From Planctomycetaceae bacterium (GTDB lineage Bacteria; Planctomycetota; Planctomycetia; Pirellulales; UBA1268): DNA of 13,734 nucleotides. The first letter of the stretch is position 1. Each line of letters begins with the position of its first letter. A program made the position numbers and the translations under genes. The stretch is taken from NCBI GenBank assembly GCA_003509235.1, contig DONH01000343.1:1-13734 (forward strand). Reading direction: 5' to 3'. Shown piece by piece: positions 6,906 to 13,734 of this stretch. The notes under the pieces are model-generated. The model made no database searches. It had not been told where the DNA came from and saw nothing but the letters and a program-made list of their open reading frames with translations.

Positions 6906-9296
6906 ATGCATCAAGTGTTATTAAGCGGTTACAAGAAGATTTCGTACATTGCGTTGCTTGCTGCCATCCAGTTCATATCTGTACCGGTTGCATTTTCTGC
7001 TGAAGATGAACTCCGACCCGAGCAAATAAGTAATGCAATAGAACAAGCAAAAAACTGGCTTATACGTAAACAGAGCCCAAACGGCACATGGAAGTCAGCA
7101 ATGCGGACAGATGAAACTGTCGTAGGAGCAACTGCACTGGTCGTACTTGCTCTGGCAAATGCTGGCGTTGATGCTGATGAGCAGGCCATGAAAAAAGCAC
7201 TTACATGGCTGAGGGAACAGACACCTACCGACACCTACTCGGTTTCACTTCAAACCCAAGCCCTTGCGATGGTTTCACCGAAGCAGGACCTAGCCATTCT
7301 CGAACGAAATACCCGTTGGCTTGAAGATCGTCAATCAAGTGGCCCTGGAGTAACGGGTGGCTGGTCTTATGGAGCGAACCGCTCGGGCGCTGACAATTCG
7401 AACTCACAATTTGCAATTCTCGGATTACACGAAGCCCAACGGGCAGGTGTACGAGTCAACTCGGATGTCTGGAAGTTATCAAAAAAATATTGGGAAGCAG
7501 CCCAGCGAATGGATGGCTCATGGAGTTACACCGCCGGAGGTGGAAATGGTACCGGCAGCATGACCTGCGCAGGCATCGCAAGCATGTGGATAACTAACGA
7601 ACATACCGAGCGTCCCGACGCATTCGTGAATGGAACAAATATTTCGTGTTGTGAAGGCGGCTCTTCGGCAAAACCTCTTGAAAATGGACTTCAATGGCTC
7701 GGCAAGAATTTTTCTGTTACGAGAAATCCACCCGGTGGACAGCAATGGCTCCGATACTACCTATACGGACTGGAGCGAGTCGGACGATTTACTGCCAGAC
7801 GATTCATCGGTACTCATGACTGGTATTTGGAAGGGGCAAAAATGCTTGTCTCATCCCAAGACCCTCTTTCGGGAAGCTTTCAAAGCAAGGGATCTGAGGA
7901 CACAGTCGTGGCGACAAGCTTTGCCCTGTTATTTCTTGCAAAGGGTCGTCGACCTGTTGTCATTGCGAAAAGCCGTCACGGGCCTCGAAATGGCTGGAAT
8001 CAGCACGGACATGACATTTCACATCTCGTTGAATTTATTGAAAAAAGATGGCGTGAGGATTATCCGGCAGGCCTCTCGTGGCATGTTCTCAACACACAGG
8101 AAGCGAACACACAGGACCTTGCCCAGTCACCAGTTCTCTGGATCGGAGGTACCGTGGGCTTAGATCTTGGTAAAGAACCCGGTCGTCGATTGCGGGAATA
8201 TATTGACCAAGGTGGATTTATTTTTGCTGAGGCGACCTGTACTGAAGGAGCCGCTTTTGACAAATCTTTCCGCCAACTGGTGAGTGAAATTTTCCCTGAA
8301 CCCGAACACCAACTGAGCCTCCTTCCACCGGAACATCCTGCGTGGTATGCCGAGAAAACTGTTGCTCCAGAATTTCAGCGTCCGTTACTCGGCGTTGACT
8401 ACGGATGCCGCACCTGCCTGATCTATGCTCCCTTCAATAAAACGGACAATGAATCTCCTCCTCTTCCAAGTCTATCTTGCCTTTGGGAACTTGCTGGCCC
8501 TTTATATAGTGAATTTGACGAGCCCATCCGGAATCAAATTAATGCATCGTTGGCAATCGGGGCCAATGTCATCGCCTATGCAACAAATCGTGAATTAAAA
8601 AAGAAAGATGAACTATTTGTTCGAAGTCAATCGGAAGATGTGCAACAAAATTCAATTGGTCGTGGCCAACTAACTATTGGGAAATTGCGCCATGGTGGGC
8701 TTTGTGACGCCGCCCCCAAAGCACTTGCAAACATTCTCAGAGCTGCTGCACGAGAACTTGGAATACTCGTCGACGACACGCCAGTAAAGCTCGACCTCAT
8801 TGATCCAGCAATTTTCAATCATCACATGCTTTTTATGCATGGCAGACAAGCATTTGTATTTGACGATGCACAACGAAAAAATCTTCGAAAGTTTCTGGAG
8901 CGAGGAGGTACACTGCTCGCAGATAGCGTCTGTGCATCTCAACCTTTTACCGATGCTTTCCGAAAGGAGTTTTCGGCTGGCCTCTCTGATCACACTATTG
9001 AGTCGATTCCGAATGATGACCCACTCTTCTCAGCATCTACGTATGGAGGCTTTGACCTACGTCGAGTGACACTGCGAGCACCCGCTGCAAAAGGGGAGGC
9101 TCTTTCTTCTGAGAAACGAAAGGTGCCACCACAATTAGAAGGCATTCGTATGGGTGATCGGTGGGCGGTCATCTTCTCTCCCTTCGACATATCTTGTGCG
9201 CTTGAAAAGCAGAATTCCATGGAATGCACCGGCTATGATCGAGAAGATGCTGAAAAAATCGCACTCAATATTCTTCTCTATTCTCTTAATCAGTAG
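6906..9296 (+). CDS. Secreted alpha/alpha-toroid protein with two tandem DUF4159 domains
   Basis: This 796-residue protein begins with an N-terminal signal peptide (YIALLAAIQFISVPVAFSA, about 14-32). Residues about 40-347 form a squalene/oxidosqualene cyclase-like or prenyltransferase-like toroid, with recurring Q/G/W motifs: QSPNGTW (56-62), GVTGGWSYG (148-156), QRMDGSWSY (200-208), SQDPLSGSF (317-325). I see no DxDD-type cyclase acid motif, so enzymatic cyclisation is not claimed. Two DUF4159 copies follow: 350-565 (degenerate) and 586-796 (ending in the typical GYDREDAEKIALNILLYSL). Both align strand by strand, including GGFIFAEATC and GGTLLADSVC. The start at 6906 is preferred because GAAAGG lies 4 nt upstream and it gives a cleaner signal peptide; ATG 6861 would add 15 residues. 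The gene diverges from moxR. DUF4159 regularly travels with MoxR/DUF58/BatA, which suggests a periplasmic partner. Confidence 0.88.
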   Translation: MHQVLLSGYKKISYIALLAAIQFISVPVAFSAEDELRPEQISNAIEQAKNWLIRKQSPNGTWKSAMRTDETVVGATALVVLALANAGVDADEQAMKKALTWLREQTPTDTYSVSLQTQALAMVSPKQDLAILERNTRWLEDRQSSGPGVTGGWSYGANRSGADNSNSQFAILGLHEAQRAGVRVNSDVWKLSKKYWEAAQRMDGSWSYTAGGGNGTGSMTCAGIASMWITNEHTERPDAFVNGTNISCCEGGSSAKPLENGLQWLGKNFSVTRNPPGGQQWLRYYLYGLERVGRFTARRFIGTHDWYLEGAKMLVSSQDPLSGSFQSKGSEDTVVATSFALLFLAKGRRPVVIAKSRHGPRNGWNQHGHDISHLVEFIEKRWREDYPAGLSWHVLNTQEANTQDLAQSPVLWIGGTVGLDLGKEPGRRLREYIDQGGFIFAEATCTEGAAFDKSFRQLVSEIFPEPEHQLSLLPPEHPAWYAEKTVAPEFQRPLLGVDYGCRTCLIYAPFNKTDNESPPLPSLSCLWELAGPLYSEFDEPIRNQINASLAIGANVIAYATNRELKKKDELFVRSQSEDVQQNSIGRGQLTIGKLRHGGLCDAAPKALANILRAAARELGILVDDTPVKLDLIDPAIFNHHMLFMHGRQAFVFDDAQRKNLRKFLERGGTLLADSVCASQPFTDAFRKEFSAGLSDHTIESIPNDDPLFSASTYGGFDLRRVTLRAPAAKGEALSSEKRKVPPQLEGIRMGDRWAVIFSPFDISCALEKQNSMECTGYDREDAEKIALNILLYSLNQ

Positions 9297-9383
9297 TTGC
9301 ACGAATGGAAAACCAATGGAATCCTTGGGCTATTACACGGCCCTACATTTCACACCGTTCAGTGAGTGTCCACGTTCATACCA

Positions 9384-9414
9384 TTGCATCACCGGTACAA
9401 AATGTACTTATAGA
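9384..9414 (+). promoter_or_regulatory. Candidate sigma70-type promoter for the 9527 gene
   Basis: TTGCAT (9384-9389) is followed after 18-19 nt by TTATAG or TATAGA (9408-9414). This is a reasonable -35/-10 pair, about 110 nt upstream of the ATG at 9527. It sits in the 230-nt gap after the DUF4159 gene, in which I see no clear terminator. It is supported only by consensus similarity. Confidence 0.25.
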
Positions 9415-9526
9415 CCTAAGGACAGACCGCTTTTTCTTACTCAGATGAACTTTTACTTGCACAGGGGAAACTGCGTAACAATGCTCTAGTGTGTCCTGCT
9501 TCAACAAGAAATGCCTCAATAGTAAA

Positions 9527-10618
9527 ATGTTTGTCACTTCAAGTCATTTGCGCCCGGTAGTCGTTGCCATTGGCATTGTTCTCTGCTTAGGCCCTGTTGG
9601 GTGCAGGAAGAGTAAACAACAGGTAACTCATCCGGGCGATCTCACAACGATTAACCCAGATGATCTATGCAAACGAATTACAAAAATACTCAAGCAAACT
9701 CAGGACGGACGAGAACTCACAACTGACCTTCAAGGAGCTTGGCAAATTGTTCATGGGATACTCGCTTTCGGTGAGGAATTTACTATCATGCACGAATCCG
9801 TCACCGTGCCTGCACTGAACTACTTACTTGAAGGCGGCACTCTCCAAGGGTGGAAACTGAGACACGGTGAGCACGGAATCATCGCCCTTGTCGAGGAGGG
9901 AAGCACCCTCGGACAAGGACACAAAGATCAGTGGCTTGGGTATTTCTCACAGTGCGGTAGTGGGGGGATTCCACTCGAAACACCACTGGTCGTGGGCGAC
10001 ACATCAGCAACCGTCGATGACCTGCTGCGACAAGCCCAAGCCGACCTTCACTCTGGGCAGGAAGCAACATGGACATTGATGGCCTTCGCCACATATCTCC
10101 CCGATGACGAAACATGGGAAGCATCAAATGGAGAGAAATGGGATCTCTCTCGAGTCATCAAGATGGAACTTGATGCTGATCTGCATTCCAGCGCCTGTGG
10201 TGGATCTCACCGTCTCTACGGATTGGCGACTGCAGTGAATAGATATCGTGGCCAGCATCCTGAAGCGGGCGAGACACTTCCCGAACCATGGAAATCCGCG
10301 GAGCATGCAATCACCAACAGTATCGATCTATCGCGTCGTTTCCAGCAAGCAGACGGTAGTTTTTCTACACAGTTTTTTGAACGACCAGCTTCGTCTGTTG
10401 ATGTTTTTGCAAAGCTTAGTTCAAGCGGACATATATTTGAATTTCTTGCTGTTGCACTTCCTTCAGATCGACTTCGTGAACCCTGGGTATTACGCGCTGC
10501 GGACCGTTTGGCAATAACACTTGAACAGACTGCAGATATCGACATTGAGTGTGGCGCTCTTTACCACGCTGCACATGGCCTTTTGCTCTACCGAAACCGC
10601 CTCTGTCAGTCACGATAA
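9527..10618 (+). CDS. Exported protein of unrecognised family, probable lipoprotein with toroid-like motifs
   Basis: This is a 363-residue protein. An N-terminal hydrophobic stretch (10-25) ends in LGPVGC (21-26), followed by basic residues. Cys26 could be lipidated, but Pro at -3 departs from the usual lipobox, so a simple signal anchor or secreted form is possible. The mature part is helix-rich. It repeats an H-x3-G-L-like element: CGGSHRLYGL (224-233) and CGALYHAAHGL (342-352). It also has FQQADGSFS (272-280), which resembles the Q-x-x-D-G-S-W/F motif of the toroid in the upstream DUF4159 protein (QRMDGSWSY). An alpha/alpha-toroid fold is therefore plausible; an enzyme activity cannot be named. 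I chose the ATG at 9527 over the GTG at 9491 because the latter adds 12 residues ahead of an already complete signal sequence. Neither has a strong Shine-Dalgarno. The gene is in the same direction as both flanking genes, with gaps of 230 and 141 bp. Confidence 0.8.
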   Translation: MFVTSSHLRPVVVAIGIVLCLGPVGCRKSKQQVTHPGDLTTINPDDLCKRITKILKQTQDGRELTTDLQGAWQIVHGILAFGEEFTIMHESVTVPALNYLLEGGTLQGWKLRHGEHGIIALVEEGSTLGQGHKDQWLGYFSQCGSGGIPLETPLVVGDTSATVDDLLRQAQADLHSGQEATWTLMAFATYLPDDETWEASNGEKWDLSRVIKMELDADLHSSACGGSHRLYGLATAVNRYRGQHPEAGETLPEPWKSAEHAITNSIDLSRRFQQADGSFSTQFFERPASSVDVFAKLSSSGHIFEFLAVALPSDRLREPWVLRAADRLAITLEQTADIDIECGALYHAAHGLLLYRNRLCQSR

Positions 10619-10759
10619 AGGTTCTGTTCATAAACCATTGAAGAGACTGCTGCTGGCTTCTCTTAGCGGATGCAAGTATGTTACGTTTTGTATGGAATAT
10701 TTTACACCAACCTATTTGACACTCACCGAATATGTTGGCGATGACAATGAGATTTATTC

Positions 10760-12247
10760 GTGCACGGCCTTATTTTTTTCTACATCCAGAAGTTTGCTGA
10801 CGAAGCCACCTCGGGCAAAACAACATGGCTCAAGATTCGAGATACAGTCACGATAAGTGACAACAGATATCTGCCAAATGAAGTGTACCCTGATGAAGAT
10901 GCTGTCGAGCTTCTGCAAAAAATTGCAGATACATGCGGCGAGCCATTACCAGAACTGATTGAAAGATTTGGTGAATTTCTGGCACCCCACCTGATTAAGG
11001 TTGCTAGCCAAAATATTGATCCTACGTGGCGAACACTTGATCTCATTGAGAATACTGAGGACATAATCCACACGATGGTTCGTACCGCAAAGCCCGGCGC
11101 TGAGCCACCGGTTCTTGAGTCCGTAAGGCATTCACCGAATGAACTTCACCTTGTCTACTCGTCCAGTCGTCAGTTATGTCTACTTGCAAAAGGCATTACA
11201 CGGGGGCTTGCTGACCACTACGGTGAAACCATCTTGATTGAAGAAACAAGTTGCATGCACAAAGGAGACCCTTTTTGTTGCCTTGTGATCCAGGACGGAT
11301 CAAACGACACGCACTCAGCAAATTCACCTCTCTCCGAAACCCTCACCTTTGACCCACAGAGTGGTGATTCGCTGAGACCTTTGAGAGCAAACTGGTACTC
11401 GGCTCCGCCAAGCACTTCAACAACCCCTTCGACTGTCGACAACTTCGCCATCAAGGGCCTCATTGGCCGCGGCGGAATGGGACACGTCTACAAGGGTTTT
11501 GACGCCAAACTCGATCGCGACATTGCCATCAAAATCCTGCACCCAAGTCGAGCTCAGGATGAAGTTTCCAAGAAGCGATTCCTTCGTGAAAGCAAAACGG
11601 CCGCATCAATTAACCACCCATCAATAGTAACGATTTATCAGATTGGTGAACACGACAGACTCCCGTATATTGCTATGCAATTAATTAACGGACCCAATCT
11701 TTCTGAATATAGATCGCAACAAGGCGGACTGGTTCCCATCCTCGAGGCCGTACGTATTGGACGAGAAATAAGCGAAGGACTTGCTGCAGCTCACGAGAAG
11801 GATCTCGTCCACCGAGACATCAAGCCCGATAACATTCTCCTTGAAGAACCGAATCAACACGTTCGGATAATTGACTTTGGCCTAGCTCACGAAGCGGGAG
11901 ATAAAGAAGGGCGATTGACTCTCGACAATGCTGTCATCGGCACACCCGCCTACATGTCTCCTGAGCGCATTGGCACCGATGAAGTAAATGCAAAAAGTGA
12001 CCTCTTTGGACTCGGAGTCATTCTTTACGAAATGATTTCCGGAAAGCTTCCATTTGATGGAAAATCAATGGTCTCCATTCTTGCTGCTATTTCCCGAGGG
12101 AAGCCAACGGCCATTGATATGCTTGTTCCTGACATACCACAAGATCTTGCTGACCTTATTATGCAACTCCTCTCAAACGAACGAGACAAGCGACCGGCTG
12201 ATGCCAATGAAGTTACCAATCGCTTGCGGGCTATTGAAAAACAATAA
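10760..12247 (+). CDS. H-NOX (heme NO-binding) domain fused to Ser/Thr protein kinase
   Basis: This is a 495-residue soluble protein. Residues 1-180 are a complete H-NOX/HNOB domain. It opens with MHGLIFFYIQ, matching the canonical M-x-G-I/L-I/V-F start, and has VYPDEDAVELL (42-52). His104 is the proximal heme ligand, and the invariant Pro is at 117. Y133-x-S135-x-R137 is the heme-propionate motif, and the His-to-Tyr spacing of 29 equals that of the Thermoanaerobacter (Caldanaerobacter) domain. Leu142 occupies the distal position where O2 binders have Tyr, so NO sensing is predicted. A Ser/Thr/Pro-rich linker (about 181-226) leads to a full Hanks kinase: GRGGMGHV loop (236-243), Lys258, Glu277, HRDIKPDN (351-358), DFG (372-374), SPE (400-402), Asp414 and Arg478. 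There is no membrane segment. The start is GTG: a TGA lies four codons upstream in frame and the domain begins exactly there. Ligand binding presumably switches kinase activity; substrates are unknown. Confidence 0.93.
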   Translation: MHGLIFFYIQKFADEATSGKTTWLKIRDTVTISDNRYLPNEVYPDEDAVELLQKIADTCGEPLPELIERFGEFLAPHLIKVASQNIDPTWRTLDLIENTEDIIHTMVRTAKPGAEPPVLESVRHSPNELHLVYSSSRQLCLLAKGITRGLADHYGETILIEETSCMHKGDPFCCLVIQDGSNDTHSANSPLSETLTFDPQSGDSLRPLRANWYSAPPSTSTTPSTVDNFAIKGLIGRGGMGHVYKGFDAKLDRDIAIKILHPSRAQDEVSKKRFLRESKTAASINHPSIVTIYQIGEHDRLPYIAMQLINGPNLSEYRSQQGGLVPILEAVRIGREISEGLAAAHEKDLVHRDIKPDNILLEEPNQHVRIIDFGLAHEAGDKEGRLTLDNAVIGTPAYMSPERIGTDEVNAKSDLFGLGVILYEMISGKLPFDGKSMVSILAAISRGKPTAIDMLVPDIPQDLADLIMQLLSNERDKRPADANEVTNRLRAIEKQ

Positions 12248-12272
12248 CCATCAGCCATTATCTCTCACGCTA

Positions 12273-13604
12273 TTATCTACCAAGTTCATTTTTGATCGCA
12301 TCAGCAAGAAGGTTCAAATCACCTTGCCACGTAATGTCTATTGATTGTTGTGTAGCTAAGTCTTTTAATTGCGCTGTACCCGACTTGAATTCTTCGCTGC
12401 CTACCACAAGCGCTCTCTGAAACCCTTTTTTGCCTGCCCACTTAAGTTGCTGCCCGAGTTTTTTAGACTCTGGGTAGAAATCGACTGACAGGCCGTGCTC
12501 TCGAAGCCTCGCTGCGATCTGGAGATAGTCACCGAGATGCGACTCATCGAAATACACTAGAAATATTGATGCTGGCGTTTCGGACGACTCCAGTTTGTCA
12601 AGTTCCTCAAGGCCTGCCAGCAGGCGATCGATCCCGAGTGACGCACCAACTCCTGGCAGAGATTGTTTTGTATAGAGTTCTGCAAGGTTGTCATACCGAC
12701 CACCCGAACAGACACTTCCAAGATCAGGTAATTCATCAAGAAAGCTCTCGAGGACGAGTCCTGTGTAATAGTCAAGACCTCTTGCGATCGATGGATCAAT
12801 CGCAATGCGATCATCAACAACTCCAACTTCAGCTAAACCGTTCAAGAGTGCACCAACGGCTTCAACTCCCTGTACACCGACTGCAGATTCCCCGACTAAA
12901 TTATGTAGTTCACTCAAAACATCTGTTGCCGATCCAGAAAGCTCACCGAGACCAAGAAGACAATCGACCGATGGGACAGAAACACCCTGTTCCTGAAGTT
13001 CTTTGACAAGCATATCGCGAGGGATTTTTCCGGTCTTATCAAGACATCGAAGCACATGTGTTGTCTTGCTTGTGAGCCCAAGCACCTCCAAGATGCCTGA
13101 AAGAATTCTTCTGTCGTTAATACGAATTGTAAACCCGTCGATACCAATAGCTGTGAGCAGGTCATGCACGACCAAAACTGTTTCAAGATCTGAAATTGCA
13201 CTGGTTGTACCAATCGTATCAAAATCACATTGCATGAATTCTCGATACCGTCCTCGCTGTGTATTTTCGCCACGCCAGACGGTACCCATGTGATACCGTT
13301 TGAATGGGGTACCAAGTTTAGAGATGTGCTGAGCAGCAAAACGCGCAAACGGAACAGTGAGATCAAACCGCATACCAACTTCTCGCTTCCCATGATCGGT
13401 AAAGCGATACAGCTGTTTATCCGTTTCGTCACTTCCTTTGCCGGTCAAAATCTCAAGATACTCGAGAGCTGGCGTCTCAATCGGCGAGAAGCCATATGAC
13501 TGGTAAACCTGACGTGCTATCTCAAGAATACGCTCCCTCTCGAGTGCCTGAGCTGGCAGCAGATCGCGAAAACCTTTCAGTGTCCGTGGTGTGATTCGTG
13601 ACAG
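12273..13604 (-). CDS. hisS: Histidyl-tRNA synthetase, CTG start
   Basis: This 443-residue cytoplasmic class II synthetase charges tRNA-His. The N-terminus reads (M)SRITPRTLKGFRDLLP, the usual KGxRDxLP opening. Motif 1 lies around YGFSPIETPALEY (37-49) and motif 2 is GTVWRGENTQRGRYREF (107-123). The histidine-specific ARGLDYYTG is at 273-281, SGGRYDNL at 299-306, and motif 3 GVGASLGIDRL at 317-327. The anticodon-binding domain occupies about 342-443. The start is unusual: between the in-frame TGA (13617-13619) and the conserved N-terminus there is no ATG, GTG or TTG. A perfect GAGGAGGT lies 6 nt before CTG at 13604. The first conventional start, TTG at 13448, would delete 52 conserved residues including motif 1. 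The stop faces the kinase gene with a 25-bp gap. Confidence 0.93.
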   Translation of the reverse strand: MSRITPRTLKGFRDLLPAQALERERILEIARQVYQSYGFSPIETPALEYLEILTGKGSDETDKQLYRFTDHGKREVGMRFDLTVPFARFAAQHISKLGTPFKRYHMGTVWRGENTQRGRYREFMQCDFDTIGTTSAISDLETVLVVHDLLTAIGIDGFTIRINDRRILSGILEVLGLTSKTTHVLRCLDKTGKIPRDMLVKELQEQGVSVPSVDCLLGLGELSGSATDVLSELHNLVGESAVGVQGVEAVGALLNGLAEVGVVDDRIAIDPSIARGLDYYTGLVLESFLDELPDLGSVCSGGRYDNLAELYTKQSLPGVGASLGIDRLLAGLEELDKLESSETPASIFLVYFDESHLGDYLQIAARLREHGLSVDFYPESKKLGQQLKWAGKKGFQRALVVGSEEFKSGTAQLKDLATQQSIDITWQGDLNLLADAIKNELGR

Positions 13605-13610
13605 AGTGAT

Positions 13611-13618
13611 ACCTCCTC
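13611..13618 (-). promoter_or_regulatory. Strong Shine-Dalgarno that fixes the hisS start
   Basis: The minus strand reads GAGGAGGT, a near-perfect anti-16S match. The first base after a 6-nt spacer (ATCACT) is the C of CTG at 13604. The site overlaps the in-frame stop TGA at 13617-13619, so translation cannot begin further upstream in this frame. Confidence 0.85.
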
Positions 13619-13652
13619 AAAACGTTCTCGTTGCGAATGAATTACAGCTATT

Positions 13653-13658
13653 ACTATA
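13653..13658 (-). promoter_or_regulatory. Possible -10 element of hisS
   Basis: TATAGT on the minus strand lies about 50 nt upstream of the CTG start in an AT-rich stretch. The only -35 candidate at 16 nt spacing (TTCTGT, 13675-13680) is a poor match. Nothing else was identified between 13620 and the window end. Confidence 0.2.
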
Positions 13659-13734
13659 TCGATCTGATGAATTTACAGAATTTTTAATAACGTCGGTTTT
13701 GGACTTCGAATAGATCGTTGACGGTGTTTCTTTT

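Noticed and set aside
6945..7947. Functional squalene-hopene cyclase
   Set aside because: The toroid repeat motifs are present, but no DxDD catalytic motif is seen, the domain is short, and it is exported and fused to DUF4159 units.
10641..10664. AAGAGA...TCTCTT inverted repeat after the 9527 gene as a terminator
   Set aside because: The stem is only 6 bp of mostly A/T-G pairs with a 12-nt loop, and no T-run follows.
10716..10748. TTGACA upstream of the H-NOX kinase as a -35 box
   Set aside because: The hexamer is perfect, but there is no acceptable -10 at 16-18 nt; the nearest (GACAAT) is 21 nt away.
12566..13006. 146-codon plus-strand open frame rich in Gln/His/Arg
   Set aside because: It is antisense to hisS; the composition reflects the opposite strand's codons and no domain is visible.
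12273..13448. hisS starting at TTG 13448
   Set aside because: This would remove 52 residues including the KGFRDLLP opening and motif 1, and there is a perfect Shine-Dalgarno with CTG upstream at 13604.

Overview
The window looks like a planctomycete chromosome segment of moderate GC content. Three things suggest this: an envelope module of MoxR ATPase, DUF58 and large membrane VWA proteins; a secreted toroid-DUF4159 protein; and an abundance of one-component signalling (a Hanks-type Ser/Thr kinase with a sensor domain). The assignment rests on gene content and protein style, not on a marker gene.

Left part (about 113-6714, minus strand): a tight four-gene operon transcribed right to left. 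It runs MoxR-type AAA+ ATPase, then DUF58 protein, then a BatA-like membrane protein, then a membrane VWA protein. Gaps are 7 bp, 38 bp and a 4-bp ATGA overlap. A further gene may begin at the left edge. Facing it across a short divergent region, with a perfect 9-bp inverted repeat just before moxR, is a secreted 796-residue protein (6906-9296, plus strand). It carries a squalene-cyclase-like alpha/alpha toroid and two tandem DUF4159 domains. DUF4159 is a regular companion of MoxR/DUF58/BatA sets, so the divergent gene probably belongs to the same envelope system.

Middle (9527-10618, plus): an exported protein, probably a lipoprotein, of unrecognised family with toroid-like sequence motifs.

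Right part: the standout gene (10760-12247, plus, GTG start) joins a complete H-NOX/HNOB heme domain to a complete Ser/Thr protein kinase. The heme domain has proximal His104, the Y-x-S-x-R heme-propionate motif at 133-137 and Pro117. It has Leu instead of Tyr at the distal position, which predicts an NO-type gas sensor wired directly to a kinase. Converging on it, with a 25-bp gap, is hisS (12273-13604, minus). Its true start appears to be a CTG codon placed 6 nt after a perfect Shine-Dalgarno; no ATG, GTG or TTG is available at the conserved N-terminus.

No rRNA, tRNA, CRISPR array, insertion sequence or phage gene was seen.
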